Notes under the pieces: model-generated
What the model saw: the letters and a program-made list of their open reading frames with translations, nothing else
Databases searched by the model: none
Told to the model about the DNA's origin: nothing
Shown here: in pieces, positions 23,365 to 35,934 of the stretch
Numbering within the stretch: position 1 is the stretch's first letter
How the letters are laid out: the number at the start of each line of letters is the position of its first letter
Assembly: GCA_004352715.1 (NCBI GenBank)
Contig: SCFE01000030.1
Span: forward strand, 1,265,650-1,329,649
DNA: 64,000 nt
Direction of reading: 5' to 3'
Source of the DNA: Hofstenia miamia
Taxonomy: Eukaryota; Xenacoelomorpha; Acoela
Program-made: the position numbers and the translations under genes

Positions 23365-25330
23365 GTACTTTTCGGGGATTGGAACCTAAATTATTTTAAT
23401 GCTAATGACCAATGTAAAATGGATGCTTCTGAACACATTTAATTTAGTATTGTCCAATGAAACATTACCTACTATAATGACATCATCGAGCAGAACACTA
23501 ATTGACTACATTATACTAGCTGAGAACAACAATCTATATTATGAGTATACTACATCTGAATGCCCATTCTCTGACCACTGTTTTACATCTATCAAATTTC
23601 AAAGGTCTCATTCAGCCCCAAAAAATAACATGAAATGGATTAAAACTCGTGAAAAATGTATTGAAAATATTAATAATTTTAAATAATCCCTCTCATCAGA
23701 AAATTGGTTTCCTGTATATTCTGAATCAAATTTAAATGTAATGCTGGAAAACTTTTTAAAAATTTTTGAATTTTATCTTAACAGATTTTGTCCTGAAAAG
23801 AAAATAATGGTTAAATCCAGTACAAACTCCAAAGCAAACAATACTTTTTCGAATAAACCTTGGATAACTGATACTTGCAAAGCATTGATTTGCGAAAAGA
23901 ACAAAACGTATAAACATTTTATGGTTTCCGGAAACAGCAAGAATTTTGCCGCATATATTGAATCTCGTAAGGCATTCAACGAATTCCAAGTGAACGTTCA
24001 AAATGGAAGCTAATAAAAGAAATCACAAATTATAAGTGATCAAAATCAAGCTCAATTGATGTGATAAAAGATCAGAAAGGTAACAATCTTTCTGACAATT
24101 TAGAAATATCAAATGAATTAAATAAGACTTGTTAATCTATAAAAATACAATGGCCCCCTCGTTAAGCACGAAAAAGTTTCACGAAAAATTTTTATAGCCG
24201 AATTTTCCTACCGCTTCTCAACTAGTTGTGAAATTATTAAATCAATCAATAAGCTTAAAACCAACAAATCAAGCAGTCCCTCAAGCATTCCCTCAAGGGG
24301 CCATAAAATTATTGCAGACATCATTGCAAATCCATTAAACTATCTTTAATGAATGCATAAAATTTAATTACTTCCCGGGTAATTTAAAACTTGCTCACAT
24401 TACTCCTATTTTTAAGAAAACCGATTCATCAATTGCCACTAATTATCGGCCAATCTGAATTACTTGTCCAATAAGCAAAATATTCGAAAGATTATTACAT
24501 AATCAAATAACCGAACATTTAAATAAGTATAATTTATTATCAAACACGCAATTTGGATTTCGCAAAATTTTCTCAACAACTGATGCACTATTAAATGCTA
24601 CGGAAACTTGGAGAGTATCACTTGATTCTAATAAATTTGTAGCTATAGCTTGTTTAGATCTTTCAAAAGCCTTTGATTCGATTAATCATAACATTCTAAT
24701 TGAAAAACTATCTTACTTAGGATTTTCTAGTAATAGTAAGCAATTGATAGCTAGTTACCTCAATCAAAGATTCCAAAGAGTTAAATTAAATGATATTTTT
24801 TCAGAATGGGTATCGGTTTACAATGGGGTGCTTCAAGGTACGATTCTAGGTCCTCTTCTTTTTAGTATTTGTGTAAATGACATGCATTCTATAACTAATT
24901 GCAACTTAATCCAATATGCCGCTGACACTAGCATTTTCAGCGATAATTCATCAATGCACCTAGTAGTGGAATCTATAGAATTGAATTGTAACAAATTGTC
25001 AACATTTAAATGGGAAATAAAAATAATTAGTAACAAAAATCAAAAAGAAAGAATGTGGAAATACCAGCTAAGAGCATTAGAAGCTCTTCAAAATATTAGA
25101 TGTTTATAGATATTTTGGAAAGGAAAATCGAATATTTCTAATTTAAATCAAAGAACAATTACAATTGGTACAACTGAGTATAACAGAAAAGTAATGAAGA
25201 ACGGATTCCTTAATTATTTAATATCGCTACGGAACAAATCAGACCACAGTATAAGAAATGAAAAAAATTATTTAAGCAGAAGTTGGAAAACATGATTGCA
25301 AGAAAAATATCAATTATCTCAGAAACAAAC
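23365..25330 (+). pseudogene. Decayed LINE: endonuclease C-terminus and reverse transcriptase
   Basis: Order on the plus strand: FGDWNLNYF (about 23,368-23,395), the GDxN endonuclease block; TLIDYIIL and FSDHCFTSIKF (about 23,490-23,605), the endonuclease end with the catalytic Ser-Asp-His; WITDTCKALI linker (about 23,860-23,890); LAHITPIFKKTDSSIATNYR (about 24,392-24,450); TQFGFRKIFSTTDALL (about 24,546-24,593); CLDLSKAFDSINHNIL (about 24,650-24,697), with the first catalytic Asp; GVLQGTILGPLLF (about 24,828-24,866); and YAADTSIF (about 24,916-24,940), where the YADD motif is altered to Tyr-Ala-Ala-Asp. Several stops and frameshifts. This is the most complete LINE of the window and looks CR1/Jockey-like. 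Confidence 0.8.
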
Positions 25331-25535
25331 ATTTACAGTGATAACTAAGCTAATATAAAGAAAGTTGCATTATTAACGTTCTTAATAAGTTTGTAAACTC
25401 AACACATGTATATGTACATGAGAATTTAAATGTATGTTTTTGAATTGTTTTAGTGGATCATTTTGCGATTTTTCAAACTGTTGATGTAAGGATTTATTAT
25501 TTGCCTTAATGATGTTAAAAATATTTAATTCTTTA

Positions 25536-25987
25536 GGGAAGTGATCCAAATTCAATACGTTAAAAACACTGTTAACAAATGGCGTTTTACGTTAACATGA
25601 CCGCAAACCAAATCGTTAACTTACACTCAAAATATATTCGCTAAAGCTGATGTTTACGTTAAAGGCGTGTTTTTTCTGCAAATGTTATTACAAATAACTN
25701 TTCAATACGTTAAAAACACTGTTAACAAATGGCGTTTTACGTTAACATGACCGCAAACCAAATCGTTAACTTACACTCAAAATATATTCGCTAAAGCTGA
25801 TGTTTACGTTAAAGGCGTGTTTTTTCTGCAAATGTTATTACAAATAACTGACACATTTAGGTTCTGCATATTTCTTCAAATATACCTATGCAAATCAATT
25901 TATTAAGCGTATGCAGGCATTTGAAGCTAGAATTGTTGTTTACGGGCCATTTTCACTTGTTAACATATTGAATTTGGATCACTTCCC
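25536..25987. mobile_element. MITE with 28-bp inverted ends and TTA duplication, PIF/Harbinger-like
   Basis: The left end GGGAAGTGATCCAAATTCAA matches the reverse complement of the right end over about 28 bp with one mismatch. TTA flanks both sides (25,533-25,535 and 25,988-25,990); a 3-bp TTA/TAA duplication with GG-initial ends fits PIF/Harbinger. No transposase frame. The interior contains an artificial duplication (see 25,551-25,849), so the true length is probably about 302 bp. Confidence 0.75.
25551..25849. repeat. Perfect 149-bp duplication around a single N (assembly artefact)
   Basis: Bases 25,551-25,699 and 25,701-25,849 appear identical, separated only by one N at 25,700. This is what unmerged overlapping contig ends produce. 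Confidence 0.85.
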
Positions 25988-25990
25988 TTA

Positions 25991-28147
25991 CTAATGATGA
26001 TATAGCTAAACGTCTTCTTGCATATGCTAAGATTGGACAAAGATGTTTCTGATTCTCCTACTGATACGCGTGTATACCACAAATTATTCTAGAATTGAAC
26101 AAAACTTCAGCTTAGTCTTGATTTAATAATCTTTTTAACTTTAGATTTATATAGAAAGTTCTTATTGATATTTTATAAAATTCATCAACATGTGTAAATA
26201 AGATCTTATTTATAGTATAGTCGATATCTTCCCAGGGATGAGCATTGCTGTGATTAAGATATGGATACTTTTAGATATGTTGCGCAGTTGAGGACAAATT
26301 AGTTTGGCATAATAAAGTTTCAGTAATGAATATGTAAGGGATTGCATTACTCATGGTGAATGGGTTATTAAAATCAATCGCTGCATATTTGTGCGTTAAT
26401 TAAGACAACTTTTGGTTAACAATGGGTGCTGTTTTGAGTTACATCTGTAGGACGAATTGATACTTCTCAACACTAATTATTAAAATTTGTTTAATATAAT
26501 TTTAACCCATGTATATGAAAAATACTTGTTTCAAGACAAAGCCCGCTGTACATTACATAGAGGTTTGTCTGAAAACTTCATCGAAATTTAATTCCAGACC
26601 CGAAAGGCAATAAGCTTTTTTAGAATTATAAATTGAATAAGACAGGATATTGCTATCATACTTGATTGCATTAATAGATCTTGGTAGGAACTGCCATAGC
26701 GCCTCTTCGGAAAGTTTTAAGTTTTTAGACTTTAAATATTCCAACTCGCCTACCATAAAAATGTTTTCTGCTATATTTTGAACATTGTTATTAGCTCATT
26801 TAGGTTTTTCCGGAATATTTTCGCACAAATTCCGTCTAACAGATTTTCTGAAATTATTAATTCAAATAGTTGCCTACTAAAGTTTGATTTTAAAGCAAAA
26901 TAGTAAACAAAGCAATATTGAATGAACATTATTTTAATAAACTAAATGATTATTCAGAGGAGTATTTTCATGGAATAAATTATTGCAGATTGGGCACTCC
27001 ATCCATTTTTGTCCAAGACTGTCGCTATAAATTGATCAAATGTATTCTCATTGTCAAAAACTGATACATATCCGCATTCTAGACCAGTACCCAAGCAATA
27101 AAAACCCTTAGACATTGTCCTTTTTCCTCAGATCACATATTTTAAGCATGGCTGATCAGTCTCCACTTAAGAAATTGATCAATATTTATATTACATTGAG
27201 TCAACAGAGTGACTTAAGTACCCAATTTCGGTTGGAGTATCAAATTGTTGGATTGAGTATTGTCAACAAAGATAAGATTGTTTGATTAAAAAGAACATGG
27301 TGGTAATCACCATTTAAGAAATTTAAAACAAAAAATCTAAAGAATCCAGGTGTTAATGTCGCTATTAAAACAAAAACTATGAACATTGACCATTTTCAAT
27401 CCTTAATTATTAATCAAAAATATTATTTGAATTATCTGAATAAATAATTTTACTAGCTAAAATTTTTTTACAAAGGAAAGATTAAAGTTTCTTTAGTACA
27501 TTAGAAATATTAGAAAAGCACCAAAAACAAATTCACTGATTTATACAAATTTCAGTACTGTAGTGTTCAAATTTTCAATTGGACAATAAGAGTGCTAAAG
27601 GCAATTCCTAAACACGGGTTTTTAAATTTTAATTCAAAAATAAATATGGTATGCATATCAGCCACTGAACACAGTAAAAACTCGATAATAAAAGCACTTG
27701 AAGTTCTGGATATATAATATTTACAATGAATCATAGAATTTTAAATTGCTTTCTAGATACTGTTAAAAGATGAAATATATCAATACAGTCAAACTTCCAC
27801 ATTATGTAAATCAAGTACTGTGTATAAATCCGCTATTGCATAAAAATTCAATATTGCGTAGATTGTTTGTTTGTCTCTAATACTAAAATAGGCCAAGTAG
27901 GATTTAAAATTGTTGATGAATGTATACTTATAATGATGAGGGTGCTGAAAAGCTTTTTAGAAGTTGATTTTTTAAAACTAAAGAGAAAAACAAGTCAAGC
28001 AGTACAGGGTTGCATTCTGAGTGTTTCTTAGTGCATTTACATTTTCATTATAGAGTAGTACATATTATTTTTGAAATCCAGTATTCCATAAATACCATAC
28101 TGTAGAATCAAGCAATTTACATAAATTTTGAAATTGATTAAATAATC
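25991..28147. other. Intergenic AT-rich DNA, no supported gene
   Basis: The frame at 26,756-26,553 (minus) contains WQFLPRSINAIKYDSN, slightly reminiscent of a LINE C-terminus, but not enough to call. Around 27,785-28,140 there are weakly mirrored TATGTAAAT-containing ends that might be a decayed Tigger-type element. Nothing firmer. Confidence 0.35.
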
Positions 28148-28153
28148 TTTATT
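28148..28153 (-). terminator. Candidate RPL39 polyadenylation signal AATAAA
   Basis: TTTATT on the plus strand, so AATAAA in the sense of RPL39, about 155 bases downstream of the stop codon. Position is plausible for a short 3' UTR; use is inferred. Confidence 0.5.
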
Positions 28154-28306
28154 GCCAATGCAATGAACTGTAGCAATACTATTACATACAAGATCATAAA
28201 ATTTGAAAACGATATGAAAATATACTTATAACTAGAATGTTCATTCTCATGACATTCATGCTATATAACCAAACAAATGAATGAAACACTCTAATTAAGT
28301 AAATGT

Positions 28307-28462
28307 TTAAATCTTTATCTTTGTGCGTCTCCAGTGTCTTCGTTTCGTGTTGTATTTGATCTTACAAGACGTCTGCATTCTCACCCAATGAGGGAGTGGC
28401 CGATTCATATTTTGTCGCTTAGCGAGCTTAATTTTCTTCTTTAGGGTCTTATAAGCTCCCAT
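28307..28462 (-). CDS. RPL39: 60S ribosomal protein L39 (eL39)
   Basis: A 51-codon minus-strand frame encodes a small, very basic protein with GAYKTLKKKIKLAKRQ, NRPLPHWVRMQT and YNTKRRHWRRTKIKI. The order, spacing and 51-aa length match eukaryotic ribosomal protein eL39, which lines the peptide exit tunnel of the large subunit; the C-terminal KRRHWRRTK is its hallmark. It is somewhat diverged in its first ten residues. The ATG follows directly after TATGTTTTAG, a splice-acceptor-like sequence, so a 5' exon carrying only leader (or a trans-spliced leader) is likely; I could not locate it. A minus-strand AATAAA lies at 28,153-28,148, about 155 bases after the stop. No disabling changes; the presence of acceptor and poly(A) signal argues against a processed copy. 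Confidence 0.92.
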   Translation of the reverse strand: MGAYKTLKKKIKLAKRQNMNRPLPHWVRMQTSCKIKYNTKRRHWRRTKIKI

Positions 28463-30240
28463 CTAAAACATAATATAGTTATAGGTTCATGTTTATAATT
28501 TTGGAAAACATGTAGATGCCTATTTTTACAAGCATAAAGAGAGTTGCCTGGAAACACCAATTGAATTGTTATGTTGACACCAATTCGCTCTTACATTTGC
28601 AACCAGATTTCCAAATTTTTAAGATACCAAATTTTATTAAAATATATAAACCTTATACAATGGCGATAAAATATCTATTGGCAAATCAACAAGTTTCTAA
28701 GTATACAATTTTTCAACAAATCAGTTAAACTTTTAAAATCGCATTATTTGTCGACCAAACAAAAATACCAACTCGTTTTGTCAACTATTAAAGGGTTGTT
28801 TCACTGTACGAGTTCACGATGCGTTTACAAAACGCTTTACCTGAAAAGTCTATTAGAGTTGAAAATCGTTCACTTGGAAGCAGACACCAAAATAGTGAAG
28901 TGTCAATCCTGCAACAAACGCATTATTTTAGTTGTAAAACAAATATTTAAGTAACAGGAATTGATATTATAAAGGCAAAGTCAATTTCTAGAATATACTT
29001 TGCTTTAAATATTATTTGTATTTTAAAGATAGAATAGAGACAAGTGAATTCTTTGCAAAACATTTTTTATATTTATCAATTATTATATATTATGTTAAAT
29101 GCAAATTTGACTTTTCTACACAGCTTTTGCATTACTCTAAAATAGTATTAGAGCAAATATACATATAGCTCTTGCCACGAATAGTCCTGTTTTCGTAGGC
29201 GTTATGTCTATAGATGCGGGAATGGGTTTTTTGGATTATAATGCACAAATTTCATTGTGTTGTGTAACATAGACATTGTGTACCCATGCGCCACTTATAC
29301 TAATTACAGTTACTAAAATATTTACTTCAAACAAAACCTGTTCTCTGATATGCTGACATTTCTGCTTCCATTAACCCTATTTAGGTTGAGTTTTTTTGAC
29401 ATAGGTAAATGATTGGGCGGACAGAAAATAACCACCCTCCTTTTATCTTACATTCTAATGAGCTAATAGCATGTGGTGAGGCTGAACATTCACCTTTACA
29501 AAAAGTTATTATTCAAATTTTAGGCATAATTTTTGCTGATGTCAGCACTTTTAGAATTCTATATGAATTTTTTGTAATTTTAGGCATAAAAAGCAAGTTT
29601 TTTTGTAGTTATCAATAAAATAATTCATTTTAAATAAATAAATCACACAACAACAGTAACTATGTAAAAATTGTCGTTTTTATAAAATTCAAATACATGT
29701 CATACTTCGTAGAAAGGTACAGCCGGCACGGGACTGGTTTTCACAGATAATAGTTCTGCATTCTACAATACATTTCACTCTAATGTTATTGTTCAATTTC
29801 TCTTATTTTCGTTTGTAATTAGTTTGTTATCTAATTTCATCAATTTTTTTTTCTACTTGGAACTTGTGGTACATTGGAAATCCCCAAAATTCTCTTTATA
29901 TTTGCTATATCACTTTGAAGATCACTATTTTGATGAAACGGCTAAATTTATCATTATTTGGTTGAAATTTGGACATCCACCTTATGTATTTGGCCCGATG
30001 ATTGTGAAAACCTTTATTATTCATGATTCTGATAGATTTACATGTATTTAACAAGGATTGTTTTCACACTATACACTTTAGAAACCTTATTTGGTATAAT
30101 TAATACATCTTATCAATCTGAATGTTTGTAATTCTGACTTCTAGTTGTCAATAAAGAAAATATCTTCTTACGTCACTAGCTAGCTTCCACAATTTTTTGA
30201 AATAATTTATTTGTAACGTCATGGTGTGGCTTCAATTACG
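28463..30240. other. Intergenic DNA upstream of RPL39, no supported gene
   Basis: The RPL39 promoter and 5' exon should lie in this interval on the minus strand, but no convincing donor or TOP-like start was pinned down. Open frames at 28,516-28,954, 29,409-29,618 and 29,824-30,051 have no recognisable motif. Confidence 0.35.
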
Positions 30241-30249
30241 TGTTATGGT

Positions 30250-31955
30250 AAATAGCGAATGATAGACAGTTTAATGTATAATACCAGTGTGAGAAACTGT
30301 AATACATGCAATCAACGTATAAAGAAAAATGTAAATGTTTGTGTTATATGTGGCATGTTAATGCATTGTTCTAAAGAATACACTGACATTGAACCTGATG
30401 TTGTACAAGCTATATTATATGTTAGAGATAATGGTATTTTTTGTAACAATTGCGTTGACAATGGTTAGAAAGATACACGTTTGGTGGACTTCGCTAAAAA
30501 TTACTCCATAAATAAATCAAATGAATCTTATGTTAAAGAGATGCGTAATGATAATATCAAAGGAGCAATGCAAAAACTACATATTGAAATTTTGTTTCCG
30601 AGGTGGCAATGTTGTCAAAAAAGATGGAAGAAACTGATAAGCATTCTGACAATGTTTCAATGTAACCATTCCAGAAAATCTACAAAAACACAAGAGTGAG
30701 TTCGGTATATTGGGGTAGAACCACATCTAACAGAAAGTCCAAGAATTGGAAAAGTATAAGTTACAGCGAAGTATTCTAGTGGTACTCCAGCAAAGCCGCT
30801 ACCGCTGAACTGGTTTAAAACTATCCCCCACGAATCCCAAAACTTATGTGGTTAAAAATATCTATATATATCAACATAACTAATATCGATCTATTTCATC
30901 ACAAAAGCATGGCTAAATTCTGAATTTAGTGAGATCATATACGAATGAAGAACTACAATTTTATTAGATTTGGTTGTTAAAATGATGGACTTGAATCAAG
31001 TGTAGCACTTATCGACACCTCAAACACTGATCAACAATTGACAACTCTTATGCACTAGCTGAACCTCTTAGGAAACCAGAAAGTATTCTCAGATTTATAC
31101 AAAAAATCAAACATAACTCCACTGCTCAAACAAGTAAGCCTACATCTGCTTCTGACGTTACTCCTTTATTTCTAGTTTTTGAAATATGAATTTACAACTA
31201 TTTCATTAACACTAGAAGTACTAAACCTATTATCAATTTCTGAAAATTAATAAGTTTGGATTTCGTGTTGCATCGTTAATAGAACTGGATATTCATGAGC
31301 TGCTCAATCATTTCAAGAAAATATTGAACACAGCGCAAATGGAGCTATTCTTTCTAAATAAAAATATAAAAATAAATTAGGTCTCCCGAAAATGACAAGC
31401 TTTTCTTAGACTCTATTAAAGTTTTATGGGTCATAATAATAATAATGAAGGACTTCATTAGTGGTTGAAGCCAAACACTATAAAAATAAAAATAAAGTCA
31501 AGTTGTATGGCATCGAGGACAGCCAAAGGAGATGAGGTAATACCAGATGGAAGAATAGGTGAAGTGGAAAAAGGGCCCTTTCCTTTCAATGTTCATTTTG
31601 AACGCCTTAGATCCAAAATATCAGATGGTTTGTACGTGATATATTGACCTAGTCCATTGAATAGTCAACTCAAGAACCTTCAAATGTTTATGAAGCGATG
31701 ATCAGCTCATCAATCGAATATTGTGTATCCATATGTGGCCGAGCTTCTGTGAATTCATTGAAACAGATAGATGATGTTCAGAAGATACCAGTTAATATGG
31801 GAATCATCTGATTGCGAGTTATTTAACAATCAGAAATACTAAAATTAATCTAGCAAGAGAATCATATCCTGCATCATATGTTCCCCAAAGAAGCAAATAT
31901 TGTGAAGCAAACGCTCAAATAGAGCAAATACTAGGGACCTGCTAGTTGGGATATT
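30250..31955 (+). pseudogene. Decayed LINE with Cys-rich ORF1 and RT C-terminal remnant
   Basis: The frame at 30,259-30,468 reads NCNTCNQRIKKNVNVCVICG, then HCSKEY and FCNNCVDNG. These spaced Cys/His pairs (C-x2-C ... C-x2-C ... H-C ... C-x2-C) suit a PHD-like zinc finger as found in ORF1 of CR1-type LINEs. Near 31,695-31,800 the translation SSIEYCVSICGRASVNSLKQ followed by IDDVQKIPVN fits the thumb region of a non-LTR RT. Between them only short matches (such as TKAWLNSEF near 30,905) are visible. The assignment of both ends to one element is inference. Confidence 0.5.
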
Positions 31956-34900
31956 TTGTATTCAAGTCGAGATTTCTTTAAATATTTTGTTATATATTGT
32001 AATTTTTTAGTTAAAAATAATTACTTTTATATGACTTCATAGTTTTACAAGCTATAATGCTTAAATATTTACCGCGTGCTAAGAATTTGGTTAATTATGT
32101 AAAGTTATCGGTCTATGTCGATTATATTTTAAAGTTTTCATGTATTTTATTGCATTTCTCATAGTTTTTTTAACATCTAATAGTGTTTATTTTGTCCGCG
32201 TGCATTTGCGTGGCACTATTCTGCACCTTCGCCTCGATTTTAAAAAAACATTGATAATTCATCTCTATACTTCCAACCATATGTAAAAGCATTTAGGAAT
32301 CAAAACGAATGTGTAAACAGGCTTACAGCCATCATCAGTTATTTTGAATTGGGGAATTTGGTAACTTGAAAATAATTTTTTTAACAATATATCGATTAAA
32401 AAACTTATGAAAGTTTCGAATATTGAAAACTTAAAATTCTTTAATACATTAAAAATTTGAGAATTTTAATCGATAAACTATAAACAAATCAATAATCTAT
32501 ACATCCGCCAAATCAAAAATTTAACATTGAAATGTAATATTGATATTGAAACTAACATTGAACGTTATCTGAAAAACAATATAAACTGAAAACGTTCATT
32601 AGGTAATATAAAAACAAATCTCTAGATGGTAGGTAGGTTTACAGAATAAGCAATAACAAATACAATGAAATTTCAGTTAAATTGATGTCATAAAATAGCA
32701 ATTGAACTCTAAACCTAACCCTAATCCATCACCCTCACATGAAGAAATGCAATGCAATTTCAATGGTTAGGGTTAGTTTAATTATTTTTTAATACTTGAA
32801 CTGGGTATACAAAGTAAATATTGTAAGTTAATATTGATATTGAAAAGAAGAAACTCTTGAGTCTAATGTAAATCATGAGAAATCCCAAAAAATTGTTGCG
32901 TATTGCACTCACAATCAAAAGAGACGAGCAATTAATCTGTTAGGTTAACGACGAAATACCAAACGACAAAACTGCCAAATTGTCGTGAAATCAAATTATT
33001 TATCATTTGAAATATTAATGACTTATTGATTTATGAACAGAATTTTAAAACCCATTCTAACATTAGGAATTTGTACTTCCACCACCAAGAAGTGAGCTGT
33101 AACTATGTTAATAAATAAACAAATAAATAAATAAACCCTAATATACAGAAAATGTTTTAGTGTAAGTATATATGAAAAATTAGTGTTCAAGAATACACTT
33201 ATTAATGAAAATCCCCATAAGAAGTTGAATTTTACATTTGGTAGCATAAAATTAATTTTTCTTGAACATTATTAAGTGGTGGGAGTATTTAAATTTAAGA
33301 TTCTTTTGATTATGGGTATTTGAAAAATGACTTTGGATATATAAGATGTGCTTAAGGATGAACATTTCTTGCAAGAGACTACCAATTAGATTTACTCAGA
33401 AGTCAGTCTATTGCAATTGAATTTAACTTAAAAGGATTACCAAATAAACAAATGTTTAAGCCTGCATTGCCAATATTTTTAAAAATTAATTGATACAGAA
33501 GATACATTATTTTGAAAAATTCTTCTAAAAGATATTAAAGGTTTCATATCTGAAAATAAAAAAGTCAACTATCTGAATTCTTTCTACCTGGATTATCAAT
33601 TAAATAGGTACAGGTGCAAATACTGTTTTAATTGAACAGATTATTTCTTTTGCTATATTCCATATAACAACATTCCATTTTGAAGAGACAATTCTTTAAT
33701 ATTTAGAATTTCTATTCAAAAAATTATTCTTAGGATCTGTTATATAAATTAAATTCAAGATATTATTAGCAAAGGAAAAATGTGAAATAACTGTTCTTTG
33801 CTGTCCCTCCAGTTGTTTCTCATCTGATGACATATCAAATCTGCAAAGATCCCAGTTATTATTGCTAGTTTTATAGTGTTGCTTTATCTACTAAGTTACT
33901 AAACAATAATGAACACAACTAAAATTAGAAATGAAAGTAAAATATAGCACACTCTTTTTCTACTACTGTGAGAGTCAGAACATTGACCATGTATATGTAC
34001 TAACCTAGAACAATTTAGTAGCACATGAAATGGCATTCTTTTAGTTACCTATTCCATAAATATTTACAACAGCATTGTGTGAACCATGAAGAACTTCCTG
34101 CAATCTATTAGTTTCATAAATCTTAAGGATCATTCAAAGGTCATTGTGTTCTCGCACTGAATGAAAGTAAGCAATATGTTGATCATAAAATTTAGTTAAT
34201 ATTGAACTACAAAAATCAGTAGGAACAAAAGAAAACAAATTTAAAGTTAGCAATAGAAAATACATTTTGGGCTAAGTAAGTAAAAAAGTAATAAACAACA
34301 CTATTACTTGGTAGGAAGAATCAACAATGAACCCACATTTTGTATAAATTTCAGAGTAATCATAGTAACCAATGATATTGCAACCAGTAAGAATTCAGCA
34401 CAGGCTTATCAGCTGCACCTTTTGAGTAGGAATATTTTTTGTAAAAAAATGCATGAGGAGAAGTTACTAATCCTCTATAACCTGACACATAACATTGTAA
34501 AACCAGAACAATCATACCTTCATGAAATTGTTTATTGCTAGCTATTGTTAATCAGAAACATCTTCCAACAATGCAACTAATGCTTTAAATATCTCCTCAA
34601 AAAATGGGGTTTTATAAGTATAATTTGAGTTTTCAAGATTTCAAAACTAGATTAACTATTGGGCATTCTTAGGAAAAAATTTAACTTCTTATATTTGGGA
34701 TGAAATTTTCCATTTATGGGCTTAATATTTAAGAGTGATAGTAGGATAAAAAAAATCTATTTATCCAAACAAATTTCATTCTAACCTAAAATTGGGAAAG
34801 ACTTAGAATTAAATTTTTAAAAATATTGTGAAAAAATTACTTTTGTGGCAATAATTGAGAATTAACCATACATTAAACAACAAACAGAATAATGTAGTGC

Positions 34901-35934
34901 CATCATAGAAACTAAATAATTGTGGCTTGAATTTAATTTCTTAAGCTAAACATATATTGAAGCTGTGTACACATTTCCAATGGTGTGTACACCCTTAAGA
35001 ATTTATATATATATTGTATACATATATAATATATATACTAGTGATGTGGGTGTAGAACTTTCTTAGTACCACCTAAATTATAATTTATTATCTGTACTAT
35101 TGTATTGACAAGTGCAAGCAGTGATGAGCCAGGGTTAAAGCACAAAAAAAACAGTTTAGTTAATACCAAACTTTTAGACATATTACTAATTTCCAAATGC
35201 TAAATATATATTCATAAACAGAAGGAAAAATACTATTTGTTTATTGTATATTGCTAGTTTTAAGGAACTTTATCTTAATTATTTCAAAATTAATCAATAA
35301 TTATAAAAAATCTAACCTAGTAATTTGAAGTTAAAATTGATTGTTGAGGCTGCTCATTATAAGCTTAATTTTGGGAAGATCAATGACCCATTTCTGCTAA
35401 GAATAGATCCTGTAAATTCAAAGATCAAATGAAAAATTAATTAATCACCAACTTATTAATCAGAGTTGTATGGCCTAACCTGAATTCAGCCTGAATCTAT
35501 TATTGCTACTTTTACTAGACTGTTCAATTTTTAATAATTTTTCAGGGATAAGACAAGGTAATTATAAGAAATTATTACTACTAATTTAGCTTTCAATCCA
35601 GAATTATAACAAATGCTTTTATGAGGAAAAGGAGTTTGCAGCTTCATGCTTGTGATGCATAATGCAATATTTAAAAGCACACCAAATTTATATTAACTTC
35701 CTCTGATTTGATGTGCCAATAGGCAAAACACTAAATTTCAGAAAGTGGGGTCCAAATTTAGTTTTGACATGAATATAAATTTAATTCCTTGAACTGAACT
35801 GATCTGTCCCCATAACCTGATCCTATCTCTGACAATATTTTGAGAGTTAATCAGTATTTGTTCATGCTACAATTAGATATTCTTCCATCCTATTCAATTC
35901 TATTCTAAGGCAAATGCAAAATCCATAAGTGCTA
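31956..35934. other. Intergenic AT-rich DNA containing the CpG boundary
   Basis: No gene is supported. From about 32,985 onward CpG dinucleotides almost disappear (one at 34,152 in the next 2.9 kb), while the preceding kilobase has about 23. A TAAA microsatellite lies near 33,115-33,135 and a TA-rich patch near 35,005-35,036. Small frames at 33,023-33,247 and 34,308-34,541 carry no motif. Confidence 0.6.
32705..32780. repeat. Short inverted telomere-like motifs
   Basis: CCTAACCCTAA at 32,714-32,724 and GGTTAGGGTTAG at 32,765-32,776 face each other and could form a stem. With only two units per side this is not a telomere. It lies about 200 bp from the CpG boundary at about 32,985. Confidence 0.5.

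Noticed and set aside
26553-26756. LINE C-terminal fragment on the minus strand
   Set aside because: Only a short WQFLPRSI similarity; not enough to separate it from chance.
27785-28140. Tigger/pogo-like element ends
   Set aside because: Both ends contain TATGTAAAT and poorly mirrored stretches, but no continuous inverted repeat or TA duplication could be shown.
29409-30051. Two small plus-strand frames upstream of the Cys-rich LINE ORF
   Set aside because: Low-complexity, no motif, no link to the LINE ORF1.
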